From Allohoeflea poritis (GTDB taxonomy: Bacteria; Pseudomonadota; Alphaproteobacteria; Rhizobiales; Rhizobiaceae), in NCBI RefSeq assembly GCF_027889715.1, contig NZ_JAPJZH010000011.1:124001-188000 (forward strand): 64,000 bases of DNA, given 5' to 3'. The position numbers were made by a program, and so were the translations under genes. The notes under the pieces are model-generated. The model was not told the DNA's origin. It made no database searches and was given only the letters and a program-made list of their open reading frames with translations. Positions 51,766 through 61,900 of the stretch are shown here, one piece after another; position 1 is the first letter of the stretch, and every line of letters begins with the position of its first letter.

Positions 51766-54185
51766 ACGTCCAGACACCCCCCAGCGCCGAAGAGCGCGTC
51801 GAAAAACTCCAGGGCCTCGGCTCTTCGCGCAAGCGCGTCGAGGATGCCCGCTTCACGCAGGGCAAGGGCAATTATGTCGACGACATCAAGCTGCCCGGCA
51901 TGCTGTTCGGCGATTTCGTTCGTTCGCCCTATGGCCACGCCCGCATCAAGTCGATCAACAAGGATGCGGCACTGGCGCTTCCCGGCGTGGTCGCCGTATT
52001 GACGGCAGAAGATCTCAAGCCGCTCAACCTGCATTACATGCCGACACTTGCCGGCGACGTGCAGGCCGTGCTTGCCGACGAAAAAGTGCTGTTCCAGAAC
52101 CAGGAAGTCGCCTTTGTCGTTGCCGAGGACCGCTACATCGCCGCCGATGCGGTCGATCTGGTCGAGGTCGATTATGAGGAACTGCCGGCGCTCACCGACG
52201 CCTTCAAGGCGATGGATGCCGACGCGCCGCTGTTGCGCGAGGACATCAAGGACAAGATGGAAGGCGCGCACGGTCCGCGCAAACACCACAACCACATCTT
52301 CCACTGGGAAGAGGGCGACGAGGCCGGCGCCAGCAAAGCGCTCGCCGATGCCGAGGTAACGGTCGAGGAACTGATCACCTACCAGCGTGTTCATCCCTGC
52401 CCGCTGGAGACTTGCGGCTGCGTTGCCTCCATGGACAAGATCAACGGCAAGCTGACCCTTTGGGGCACCTTCCAGGCGCCGCATGCGGTGCGTACGGTCG
52501 CCTCGCTGATCACCAATATCCCGGAACACAATATCCGGGTGATCTCGCCCGATATCGGCGGCGGCTTCGGCAACAAGGTCGGTGTCTATCCGGGCTATAT
52601 CTGCTCAGCGGTCGCTTCCATCGTGACGGGTGTGCCGATCAAATGGGTCGAGGACCGCATCGAGAACCTGACGGCGACCGCCTTTGCCCGCGACTATCAC
52701 ATGACCGGCAAGCTGGCGGCGACGAAGGACGGCAAGATCACCGGCCTGCATTGTCACGTGCTTGCCGACCACGGCGCGTTCGACGCCTGTGCCGATCCGA
52801 CCAAGTTCCCGGCCGGCTTCTTCCACATCTGCACCGGCTCCTACGACATACCGGTCGCCTATGTGGGCGTTGACGGCGTCTACACGAACAAGGCGCCGGG
52901 CGGTGTTGCCTATCGCTGCTCGTTCCGCGTGACGGAAGCGGCCTACATGATCGAACGGATGATCGACATCCTGGCGCTGAAGCTGGAGATGGACCCGGTC
53001 GAGCTGCGCATGAAGAACTTCATCAGGAAGGAGCAGTTCCCCTACGCATCGGCGCTCGGCTGGGAATATGACAGCGGCGACTACCACACGGCCATGCAGA
53101 AGGCGCTGGACAGCGTCAGCCATCAGGCCCTTCGCGACGAACAGGCGCAAAACCGCGCCGCCTTCGACCGCGGCGAGACCCGCAAGCTGATGGGTATCGG
53201 CGTCGCGCACTTCACCGAGATCGTCGGCGCCGGTCCGGTCAAGAACTGCGACATTCTCGGCCTCGGCATGTTCGACAGCTGCGAAATCCGCATCCATCCG
53301 ACCGGATCGGCCATCGCCCGCCTCGGCACCATCAGCCAGGGCCAGGGCCATGCGACGACCTTCGCGCAGATCCTTGCCAGCGAGATCGGCATTCCCGCCG
53401 AGGACATCACGCTCGAGGAAGGCGACACGGACACCGCGCCCTACGGCCTTGGCACCTACGGCTCGCGTTCGACGCCGGTGGCCGGCGCCGCGACCGCCAT
53501 GGCCGGCCGCAAGATCCGCGCCAAGGCGCAGATGATTGCCGCCTATCTGCTGGAGGTGCACGAGGACGATCTCGAATGGGACATCGACCGCTTCCAGGTC
53601 AAGGGCAATCCGGAAGCGCACAAGACCATGAAGGAAATCGCCTTTGCGTCCTACAACCAGGCAATTCCCGGGCTGGAGCCCGGTCTGGAGGCCGTGTCCT
53701 ACTACGATCCGCCCAACATGACCTATCCCTTCGGCGCCTATATCTGCGTCGTCGATGTCGATGTCGACACCGGCGTCACGGATGTCCGCAGCTTCTACGC
53801 GCTTGACGATTGCGGCACCCGCATCAACCCGATGATCATCGAGGGTCAGGTCCATGGCGGCCTGACGGAGGCGCTGGCGATCGCCATGGGGCAGGACATC
53901 TCCTATGACGAGATCGGCAATGTCCAGGGCGGCAGCCTGATGGACTTCTTCCTGCCGACCGCCGTCGAGACGCCGGTCTGGCAGACCGACCATACGACGA
54001 CGCCCAGCCCGCATCACCCGATCGGCGCCAAGGGTGTTGGCGAGAGCCCGAATGTCGGCGGGGTCCCGGCCCTTTCCAACGCCGTCATTGATGCCTTTGC
54101 CCACAAGGGCCTGACCCATTCGCAGATGCCGCACGATCACTGGCGCGTCTGGAAGACGGCTCAGAGCCTCGGGCTGACCGGTTGA
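51762..54185 (+). CDS. coxL: CO dehydrogenase large (Mo) subunit CoxL, form I
   Basis: 807 residues from ATG 51762, close to the 809 of Oligotropha. The active-site loop reads AYRCSFR with Cys386, the form I signature AYxCSFR that carries the copper-sulfur-molybdenum bridge; form II proteins have AYRGAGR. Other landmarks are GGGFGNK near residue 267 and the catalytic glutamate in GAKGVGES near the C-terminus. The presence of coxDEF and coxG downstream, needed to build the Cu-S-Mo centre, supports true CO oxidation (CO + H2O to CO2). It gives the organism an energy supplement from trace CO. Confidence 0.96.
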   Translation: MNVQTPPSAEERVEKLQGLGSSRKRVEDARFTQGKGNYVDDIKLPGMLFGDFVRSPYGHARIKSINKDAALALPGVVAVLTAEDLKPLNLHYMPTLAGDVQAVLADEKVLFQNQEVAFVVAEDRYIAADAVDLVEVDYEELPALTDAFKAMDADAPLLREDIKDKMEGAHGPRKHHNHIFHWEEGDEAGASKALADAEVTVEELITYQRVHPCPLETCGCVASMDKINGKLTLWGTFQAPHAVRTVASLITNIPEHNIRVISPDIGGGFGNKVGVYPGYICSAVASIVTGVPIKWVEDRIENLTATAFARDYHMTGKLAATKDGKITGLHCHVLADHGAFDACADPTKFPAGFFHICTGSYDIPVAYVGVDGVYTNKAPGGVAYRCSFRVTEAAYMIERMIDILALKLEMDPVELRMKNFIRKEQFPYASALGWEYDSGDYHTAMQKALDSVSHQALRDEQAQNRAAFDRGETRKLMGIGVAHFTEIVGAGPVKNCDILGLGMFDSCEIRIHPTGSAIARLGTISQGQGHATTFAQILASEIGIPAEDITLEEGDTDTAPYGLGTYGSRSTPVAGAATAMAGRKIRAKAQMIAAYLLEVHEDDLEWDIDRFQVKGNPEAHKTMKEIAFASYNQAIPGLEPGLEAVSYYDPPNMTYPFGAYICVVDVDVDTGVTDVRSFYALDDCGTRINPMIIEGQVHGGLTEALAIAMGQDISYDEIGNVQGGSLMDFFLPTAVETPVWQTDHTTTPSPHHPIGAKGVGESPNVGGVPALSNAVIDAFAHKGLTHSQMPHDHWRVWKTAQSLGLTG

Positions 54186-54256
54186 GCCCGACGCCGCGCC
54201 GCCATTGAAATCCGGCTGCGCGGCGACACTTAATAACCATTAGGCTTCGGCTTTTG

Positions 54257-55135
54257 ATGACTATTCAAGACGATATCGGCCCCAAATTGCTGGCCGCCGG
54301 CTATGTGGCGGACGACACGCTGGCCACCGCACTGCAGCTCACCCTGTCGCTTCGGCGCCCGCTTCTGCTTGAGGGCGAAGCCGGCGTCGGCAAGACGGAA
54401 ACGGCAAAGGCCCTGGCCGCTGCACTCGATACCAGGCTAATCCGGCTGCAGTGCTACGAGGGCCTCGACGCAACGGCGACGATCTATGAGTGGAACTACC
54501 AGAAGCAGCTTCTGGCGATCCGCGCGCGTGAGCACGACAATGTGCCTGCCGACGCCATCGAGAAACAGATTTTCTCCGAGGATTTCCTCTTGCGGCGGCC
54601 TCTGCTGGAAGCGATCAGCCAGGACAAAAGCCCCGTCCTCCTGATTGACGAGATCGACCGCGCCGACGAGGAATTCGAGGCCTACCTTCTGGAAATCCTG
54701 TCGGATTTCCAGGTGACGATCCCCGAACTCGGCACCATCGCGGCGAGCAGCCGCCCCTATGTCATCCTGACGTCCAACGGCACGCGGGAGTTGTCCGACG
54801 CGCTGCGCCGCCGCTGCCTCTATTCCTATGTGGAATTCCCCGATCACGCCCGCGAGCTCGCAATCCTCAGCGCGCGCATGCCGGATCTTGAAAGCAGGCT
54901 CGCCAATGCGATCATCGGTTTCGTCCAACAACTGCGCAGGGAAGACCTGGAGAAGAAACCCGGCATTGCAGAGACACTGGATTGGGCAGCGGCATTGAGC
55001 GGCCTCGGCGTCAACAATCTCGGCGACGATATCGACAAGATCACGCAAACCATGATCTGTCTTCTGAAGACCGAACCCGATCTGAAGTCGGTCACCCGCG
55101 AGGTCGTATCCCGGCTGTCCGGAAAGGCCGCCTGA
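54257..55135 (+). CDS. coxD: MoxR-type AAA+ ATPase CoxD
   Basis: 292 residues from ATG 54257 (a TTG directly before it is also in frame). Walker A GEAGVGKTE near residue 37, Walker B LLIDEIDRADEEFEAYLLE near 132 and sensor VILTSNGTRELSDALRRR near 170 define a MoxR ATPase. In Oligotropha CoxD partially unfolds apo-CO dehydrogenase for sulfuration of the molybdenum and copper insertion. It overlaps coxE (TGATG). Confidence 0.92.
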   Translation: MTIQDDIGPKLLAAGYVADDTLATALQLTLSLRRPLLLEGEAGVGKTETAKALAAALDTRLIRLQCYEGLDATATIYEWNYQKQLLAIRAREHDNVPADAIEKQIFSEDFLLRRPLLEAISQDKSPVLLIDEIDRADEEFEAYLLEILSDFQVTIPELGTIAASSRPYVILTSNGTRELSDALRRRCLYSYVEFPDHARELAILSARMPDLESRLANAIIGFVQQLRREDLEKKPGIAETLDWAAALSGLGVNNLGDDIDKITQTMICLLKTEPDLKSVTREVVSRLSGKAA

Positions 55136-56322
55136 TGGCCGCCGGCACGGATAGGGCAACAAACGCCCCGTTGACGGACCGGATCATCGGTTTCGTCGAT
55201 CATCTGCGTGCCAACGGCTTTACCGTTGGAACGCAGGAGAGCGGGCGCATCGCCGCATATCTTGCCGAGCACCCCCTGCCGCAGCTCCCGAGAATCAGAC
55301 TGGAGCTGAAAATCCTGCTGACCGGCAACCGGGACGAATGGCTGCGCTTCGATGAATTGTTTGAAGCCTATTTCGTGGCGTCAGGGCGCGAGCGCACACA
55401 TATACGCAGAACCACATCGCCCCATGTGAAGAACCCGCTGCGCCACGCGCCGGTCTGGCGCGAGCATCTGGCCGACACGAACGCCGGTTCGGACGCCCCG
55501 CAGATCGAGAGCGATCATGCCGGCGACGTTTCGGGCGAGGCGACCGGCCGCCTGATCGCCGCAAAACAATCTGTCGACCGGAAGACGGACCTCAAGCACA
55601 TTGTCGATCCGGACGAGATGCGCGCCGCCGAGGACCTTGCGCTGCGCCTTGCAAAAGCCATGCGCTATCGCCTTTCCCGGCGCCACCGCGCAGCCCGCCA
55701 CGGTCGCCGTATCGATCTGCGCCGTACCATCCGACGCGCCCTGCCCCGCGGCGGCGAGCCCATCGAACTGTTCAGGCGCACGACGCCCGATCGCCCGGTG
55801 CATATTATCGTGTTTCTCGATGTCTCCGGATCGATGAAGCACTACAGCCGCTTCTTCCTGCAATTCGTCAAGGGCCTGGTGTGTTCTTGGATGCAGTCCG
55901 ACGCCTTTGTCTTCCATACCCGCCTGATCCGCGTCACCGATGCGGTGCGCGACCGCAACTCGGCACGCGCAATGACCCGCCTCGCCCTGATGGCCGAGGG
56001 GTTCGGCGGCGGCACGAAGCTTGGCGAAAGCATCGCGACTTTCAACCGGACCTACGCACGCCGGCTCACCAATTCACGCACCGTCGCCATCATCCTGAGC
56101 GACGGCTATGACACCGGTTCGGCCGACGAACTGGCGGCCGAACTGGCGCGGCTGAAACGCCATGTCCGCCGGCTTGTCTGGCTCAACCCGTTGCTCGGCT
56201 GGCAGAGCTACGAACCGGTCACAGCCGCCATGCAGGCGGCGCGGCCCTACATCGACCATTTCGCCGCCGCCAATTCGCTGGAAAGCCTCGCGGCCATCGA
56301 GCCGCAACTGGCGCAGCTTTGA
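55135..56322 (+). CDS. coxE: VWA-domain protein CoxE
   Basis: 395 residues from ATG 55135, one base overlapping the coxD stop. The C-terminal half is a von Willebrand A domain whose MIDAS begins IVFLDVSGSMKHYS (about 226) with GGGTKLGES and ILSDGYDTG further on. MoxR ATPases work with VWA partners, and CoxE acts with CoxD and CoxF in making the Cu-S-Mo cluster. The central region is rich in arginine (about 180-205). Confidence 0.91.
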   Translation: MAAGTDRATNAPLTDRIIGFVDHLRANGFTVGTQESGRIAAYLAEHPLPQLPRIRLELKILLTGNRDEWLRFDELFEAYFVASGRERTHIRRTTSPHVKNPLRHAPVWREHLADTNAGSDAPQIESDHAGDVSGEATGRLIAAKQSVDRKTDLKHIVDPDEMRAAEDLALRLAKAMRYRLSRRHRAARHGRRIDLRRTIRRALPRGGEPIELFRRTTPDRPVHIIVFLDVSGSMKHYSRFFLQFVKGLVCSWMQSDAFVFHTRLIRVTDAVRDRNSARAMTRLALMAEGFGGGTKLGESIATFNRTYARRLTNSRTVAIILSDGYDTGSADELAAELARLKRHVRRLVWLNPLLGWQSYEPVTAAMQAARPYIDHFAAANSLESLAAIEPQLAQL

Positions 56323-56331
56323 GACGAAGTC

Positions 56332-57174
56332 ATGAAACTTTCGCAAAACACGCTGGACCTGATCGAGACGTTGCGCAGCAGCGGTCGAAGCTTCTGCATC
56401 GCCACCATCGTGCGCACCAAGGATGCGACCTCCGCCAAACCCGGCGCAAAGGCCGTGGTGACGGAAGACGGCGAAATGCACGGTTTTCTCGGCGGCGGCT
56501 GCGTCACCGGCGCGGTGAAGAAGGAAGCCATCGCCGCACTTGAGAGCCAGCAGCCCAAGCTGATGCGCGTCAGGCCGAAGGACGAGGTGGTCGCACCGGT
56601 CGATACAGACGGCACCACACTGCACAAATCCTCCTGCCCCAGCGGCGGAACGGTCGAGATTTTCCTCGAGCCGATGAAGGCACGACGCCGGCTGGTTATC
56701 CTCGGCAGTTCGCCGATCGCACAGACGCTTGTCTCGATTGCCGGTGCGATCGGTTACCAGACCATCGCCGGCGCGCCGGGCGACGAGTCGGGGACGATGG
56801 GGAACGCCGATGTCTGTCACGAGGGCTTTGCGGAAGCCGCCGCGCAGGCGGGTCCGGGCGACGCCCTGATCCTTGCGACGCAGGGGCGGCGTGACCGCGA
56901 AGCCCTGCGCGCCGCGCTGCAATCACAAGCCGGCTATATAGGCATGGTGGCGAGCCGCCGGAAATTTGCCGCGCTCGCCGGAGAACTCGGTTCCGATCCG
57001 GATCTCGCCGAACGCCTCGAAACCGTGCGCGCACCGGCCGGCCTCGACATCAAGGCCGTGGAGCCTGAGGAAATCGCGCTGTCGATCATGGGCGAGATCA
57101 TCGCCCTGCGCCGGGCCGGCCAGCTCGGCAAAAAGGCGCCGGAACATGGCGGCACCAGGAAAGCGGCGCAATGA
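56332..57174 (+). CDS. coxF: XdhC-like maturation factor CoxF
   Basis: 280 residues. The N-terminal XdhC/CoxI domain has CIATIVRTKDATSAKPGAKA and GGGCVTGAVKKEA; a Rossmann-like C-terminal domain carries RRLVILGSSPIAQTL and GMVASRRKF. XdhC proteins bind molybdenum cofactor and promote its sulfuration; CoxF has the copper-related role in CO dehydrogenase maturation. It starts nine bases after coxE and overlaps the following nucleotidyltransferase gene by four bases. Confidence 0.88.
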   Translation: MKLSQNTLDLIETLRSSGRSFCIATIVRTKDATSAKPGAKAVVTEDGEMHGFLGGGCVTGAVKKEAIAALESQQPKLMRVRPKDEVVAPVDTDGTTLHKSSCPSGGTVEIFLEPMKARRRLVILGSSPIAQTLVSIAGAIGYQTIAGAPGDESGTMGNADVCHEGFAEAAAQAGPGDALILATQGRRDREALRAALQSQAGYIGMVASRRKFAALAGELGSDPDLAERLETVRAPAGLDIKAVEPEEIALSIMGEIIALRRAGQLGKKAPEHGGTRKAAQ

Positions 57175-57821
57175 AATCGGCGGCACGCAACATCGACGCC
57201 GTATTGCTGGCCGCGGGCCTGTCGCGCCGCATGGGCGCGGAAAACAAGCTGCTCCTGCGCTATCAGGGCCGGCCCCTCGTCCGGCATACCGCCGCAACGC
57301 TGATCAAGGCCCGCTTCCGGAGGCTTCTTGTCGTCACCGGCCATGACGCCATGCGGATCGAGGGCGCGCTTGCGGGCCTTGCCGTTACGACAAGCCGCAA
57401 TCCGCATTATCGCAAGGGTCAGATGTCGTCGGTCGTGCACGGCCTGCGGGCGCTGATGCCGGGCATGGGGAAGAACACGCCGGCGGACGGCATCATGATC
57501 GCTCTTGCCGACATGCCCTATCTGACAGCCGCGGATTATCGCGATCTCGCCCGCGCGTTTCGCGAGGATGGATGCGAGCACATCATCGTTCCCGAATTTC
57601 TCGGCCAGCGCGGCAATCCGATCGTCCTGCCGCCTCGACTGGCGGCAGTGGCATCCAATGGCGATCTGAACACCGGCTGCCGCAGGCTGATCGAAAACCG
57701 GCCCGGCGATGTGCGCACCGTCGAAGCTCGCAATTCCGCCTTCGTGCGCGACATAGACACGGCCACAGATTATGGCCACGCGGTGCGCTCGTCCTACCTT
57801 GCAGCGCCCTGCTGCGGATAA
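57171..57821 (+). CDS. MocA-like molybdenum-cofactor nucleotidyltransferase
   Basis: 216 residues. The nucleotide-binding signature LLAAGLSRRMGAENKLLL (about 12-29) and the metal-binding IALADMPYL (about 106) are those of the MobA/MocA NTP-transferase family. MocA makes the cytidine dinucleotide form of the cofactor (MCD), the form used by CO dehydrogenase. Coupled to coxF through an ATGA overlap, so almost certainly a dedicated cox maturation enzyme. Confidence 0.88.
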   Translation: MKSAARNIDAVLLAAGLSRRMGAENKLLLRYQGRPLVRHTAATLIKARFRRLLVVTGHDAMRIEGALAGLAVTTSRNPHYRKGQMSSVVHGLRALMPGMGKNTPADGIMIALADMPYLTAADYRDLARAFREDGCEHIIVPEFLGQRGNPIVLPPRLAAVASNGDLNTGCRRLIENRPGDVRTVEARNSAFVRDIDTATDYGHAVRSSYLAAPCCG

Positions 57822-57848
57822 TTCAAAAAACACAAGGAAATACGCCCC

Positions 57849-58301
57849 ATGGAAATGAGCGACTCGCAACGCATCCGCGCCTCGCGCCAGACCGTCTATG
57901 AAGCCCTCAACGACCCGGAAATCCTCAAACAGTCCATACCGGGCTGCGAGGAACTGGAAATGGTCTCCGACACGGAAATGACGGCCAGGGTCGTGCTGCG
58001 CATCGGTCCGGTCAAGGCCCGCTTTACCGGAAATGTGGAGCTGTCGGATCTGGTACCGCCCGAAAGTTACACGATCTCCGGCGAAGGCAAGGGCGGTGTC
58101 GCCGGCTTCGCCAAGGGTGGCGCGACGGTGAAGCTGGTGGAAGACGGCGAAGATACAATCCTCGAATATGAGGTGAAGGCCGATATCGGCGGCAAGCTGG
58201 CGCAGCTCGGCAGCCGGCTGATCGATTCCACCTCGAAGAAGCTCGCCGGCCAGTTCTTTTCCAATTTCAGCGCCATTGTCGAGAAAGAGGCGGCCGCCTG
58301 A
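57849..58301 (+). CDS. coxG: CoxG, SRPBCC-family membrane-anchor protein
   Basis: 150 residues with AAGGAAA upstream of the ATG. It has the polyketide cyclase/CoxG fold: RQTVYEALNDPEILKQSIPGCE near the start, GPVKARFTGNVEL and SGEGKGGVAGFAKGGA in the middle. In related systems CoxG extracts quinone and anchors the CO dehydrogenase to the membrane. Being shorter than forms with a C-terminal membrane tail (about 200 residues), it may lack the anchor. Last gene of the operon, convergent with the Lrp gene. Confidence 0.88.
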   Translation: MEMSDSQRIRASRQTVYEALNDPEILKQSIPGCEELEMVSDTEMTARVVLRIGPVKARFTGNVELSDLVPPESYTISGEGKGGVAGFAKGGATVKLVEDGEDTILEYEVKADIGGKLAQLGSRLIDSTSKKLAGQFFSNFSAIVEKEAAA

Positions 58302-58312
58302 TTGCCGCGCCG

Positions 58313-58771
58313 TCACACCGGGATATAGGCCTGCGACTTGATTTCCTTCAAAATCAAACTGGTCTTGATGTGCGCGACGCCGGGCAGCTGGAACAGGAAG
58401 TCCTCGAGAAGCTGATTATAGGCGGCCTGGTCTTCGCAGATCACCCGCAGATGGTAATCCGCGTCGCCGGTCGTCGCCAGGCATTCAAGCACCTCTTCGC
58501 GCTGCGTAACGGCGGCGATGAATTCCTTTAGCCGGCTCGTCTCGTGCCGCACCAGCGAGACATAGACGATGGCCTGGAAGCCCAGCCCTGTCAAAGGACC
58601 GTCGACGATTGCCGAATAGCGGCGAATAACGCCGGATTTTTCCAGCGCATTGACCCGCCGCCAACATACCGATGCCGAAAGGCCCACCTTGTCGGCCAGT
58701 GCCTGATTGGTGATCTGGCAGTCTTTCTGCAATTCGCGAAGCAATGCGCGATCATGCCGGTCGAGCTGCAT
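58313..58771 (-). CDS. Lrp/AsnC-family regulator of aromatic amino-acid breakdown
   Basis: 152 residues from ATG 58771, chosen because GGAG is six bases upstream; an ATG at 58792 has no such site. The helix-turn-helix (ITNQALADKVGLSASVCWRR) and the RAM sensor domain (CLATTGDADYHLRVICED) are typical. It diverges from the fused indolepyruvate oxidoreductase and aminotransferase genes. An AT-rich 138-bp region lies between. Amino-acid-responsive activation of those genes is the likely role. Confidence 0.9.
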   Translation of the reverse strand: MQLDRHDRALLRELQKDCQITNQALADKVGLSASVCWRRVNALEKSGVIRRYSAIVDGPLTGLGFQAIVYVSLVRHETSRLKEFIAAVTQREEVLECLATTGDADYHLRVICEDQAAYNQLLEDFLFQLPGVAHIKTSLILKEIKSQAYIPV

Positions 58772-58909
58772 GTGAGTCTCCAGATATTCCATGATTGGCC
58801 GCAGTTTAGGTTAAATTATCCTATTTCGGAGAAAATAACAAACAAAACGGACAAATTTACCGGCGCTTTCGGGTTAATCTAATTAAAACGATACTCAGGG
58901 GATGCGCCA

Positions 58910-61900
58910 ATGAACGTTCACGCTCCGATGCCGCTGGCGGCCTATGGCCTGGACGACCGTTACCAGCGACGCTCGAGCCGGGTTTACATGACCGGAACCC
59001 AGGCCATCACACGCATTGTTCTGGACCAGGCCCTGCGCGACCGGCAGGCCGGCCTCAACACCGCCGGCTTCGTTTCCGGCTATCGCGGCTCGCCCCTCGG
59101 CGGCGTCGATCTTGAAATGTGGCGCTGCAAGGCGCTGCTGAAGGATCGCAACATCGAGTTCCTGCCGGCCGTCAACGAAGACCTTGCGGCAACGGCCGTT
59201 CTCGGCTCGCAGCAAGTGGAGACGGACCCGAACAGGCAGGTCGAAGGCGTCTTCGGCCTCTGGTACGGCAAGGGCCCGGGTGTCGACCGGGCCGGCGATG
59301 CGCTCAAACACGGCAACGCCTATGGCTCTTCGCCCCATGGCGGCGTGCTGGTCGTCGCCGGCGATGACCATGGCTGCGTCTCCTCGTCCATGCCACATCA
59401 GTCGGATGTCGCCTTCATGGCCTGGTTCATGCCGACGCTCAATCCGGCCAGTGTCGGCGAATATCTGCAATTCGGCGAATATGGCTACGCGCTCAGCCGC
59501 TATTCGGGCATGTGGGTCGGCTTCAAGGCGATTTCCGAGACGGTCGAATCCGCCGCTTCGGTTGAAATCCTGCCTGACCGGGTCTTTCGAACGCCTGACT
59601 TCGAAATCCCGGCGACGGGTCTTCACTATCGCTGGCCCGACCTTCCCGGGCCCCAGATCGAAGAGCGCATGGAGGCAAAGAAACAGGCGGTCTTCGCCTT
59701 TGCCGAAGCCAATCCCATCGACCGGCGCATCTATGGTCACGAGGACGCAACCTTCGGCATCGTCACCACCGGCAAGGGCCATCTCGACCTGATGGAAGCG
59801 CTGCGCCTGCTCGGCCTTGACCGTCAGGCCTGCAGGGATCTCGGTATCGACATCTACAAGGTCGGCATGGTCTGGCCGCTGCCGAGGCGCGATGCCCTGT
59901 CCTTCGTCAAGGGCAAGCGCGAGGTGCTGGTGATCGAGGAAAAGCGCGGCATCATTGAAAGCCAGTTCAAGGAATACTTCTACGACTATCCGGGCGACAA
60001 GCCCGACCGAATGATCGGCAAGCGAGACGAGAATGGCGAACGGCTGGTGCCGTGGACGGGCGAGTTATCCCCGCTACAGCTCGCACCGCTCGTCGCCCGG
60101 CGCCTCGATCTGATTTTCGAGACCGATCGTTTCGGCAAACGGGCGCGGCAACTTGAAGAAAACCGGCTGGCGCCGATCGCGGTCGAGGGCGCGACCCGCA
60201 CCCCCTATTTCTGTTCCGGCTGCCCGCACAATTCGTCCACCAAGGTTCCGGAAGGCTCCAAGGCGCTCGCCGGCATCGGCTGCCACTTCATGGCAAGCTG
60301 GATGGACCGCGAAACCACCTCGCTGATCCAGATGGGCGGCGAAGGCGTCAACTGGGCTGCTTCGTCGAAATTCACCGGCAACGGCCACATCTTCCAGAAT
60401 CTCGGCGAAGGCACCTATTACCACTCCGGCTCCATGGCCATCCGCCAATCGATCGCCGCCGGCGCAAACATCACCTACAAGATCTTGTTCAACGATGCCG
60501 TCGCCATGACCGGCGGCCAGCCGGTAGACGGGCCGATCAGCGTCCAGGCCATCGCCCACGAGGTGCGTGCCGAGGGTGTCGAGCGCATCGCCCTTGTCTC
60601 GGATGATCCCGGCAAGTTCTCGCTGTCCGATTTTCCGGCCCGCACCACCCTGCACCATCGCCGCGAGCTCGATCCGCTGCAGCGCGAGTTGCGCGAAGTC
60701 CCGGGCGTTTCCGCGCTGATTTACGAACAGACCTGCGCCACTGAGAAACGCCGCCGCCGCAAGCGCGGACAGATGGAGGATCCGAAGCGTTTCGCCGTCA
60801 TCAACGAGCTCGTCTGCGAGGGCTGCGGCGATTGTTCGGTCGAGTCCAATTGTCTGAGCATCGAGCCGGTGGAAACGGAATTCGGCCGCAAGCGCCGCAT
60901 CAACCTTTCTTCATGCAACAAGGATTTCTCCTGCCTCGACGGCTTCTGCCCCAGCTTCGCGACAGTCGAAGGCGCCGAGCGCCGCAAGAGCCCCGGAACA
61001 CAAACCGATGCGGCGGCGCTGGCCGAGGAATTGCCCCTACCCCAGCCGCAGACGCTCGAAAACCCCTTCAACCTGCTGGTCACCGGCGTCGGGGGCACCG
61101 GCGTTGTAACTGTCGGCGCACTCATCACAATGGCCGCCCATCTGGAAAACAAGGGCGCCTCGGTTCTCGACTTCACCGGTTTCGCGCAGAAATTCGGCCC
61201 GGTGCTGAGCTATATCCGGCTGGCCGCCGATCCGGCCGCAATCAACCAGGTGCGCATTGATGACGGCTCGGCCGACGCACTGATTGCCGGCGACATCGTC
61301 GTTTCCTCCTCGCCCAAGGCCTCGCGCGCCTATCGCCCGGACATGCGGGCGGTGCTCAATCTGGCCGAATCGCCGACCGGCGACATCGTGCGTAACCGCG
61401 ACGCCAGCCTTGCCGTCGATCGTCGGCGCGCGGAGATCGAGAAAGCGGTCGGCGCGGACAATGTGGCGGCTCTCGACGCCAACCGACTGTCCGAAAAACT
61501 GCTGGGCGATACGGTCTTTGCCAACATCATTCTGCTCGGCTTTGCCTGGCAGCAAGGGCTGGTTCCTGTTTCGCTTCAGGCGCTGATGCGCGCCATCGAG
61601 CTGAACGGCGTCGCTATCGAAAAGAATGTCCAGGCCTTCTCGTGGGGCCGCATCGCCCTTGCACGGCCGGAGCTCCTTCCGGAAAGCGAGGATGCCGGCA
61701 AAGTCGAGGAACAAAGCCTCGAAACGCTCATCGAACGCCGCGAGGCCTTCCTGACGGATTATCAGGACACCGCCTATGCCGCCCGCTACAGGCAAACGAT
61801 CGATATGGTCGGCGCCCGCGAGCAGGCGATCGGCGCCGGCGGCCTTGCTGAGGCCGTCGCGAAATCCCTGTTCAAGCTGATGGCCTACAAGGACGAATAC

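Noticed and set aside
52605-54140. Minus-strand open frame of 511 codons opposite coxL
   Set aside because: Antisense to the clear form I CoxL; composition is Asp/Arg/Gly-biased as expected for a shadow frame.
51762-54185. CoxL as a form II (putative, non-CO) dehydrogenase or xanthine dehydrogenase
   Set aside because: The active-site loop is AYRCSFR, the form I signature, and the accessory genes coxDEFG are present.
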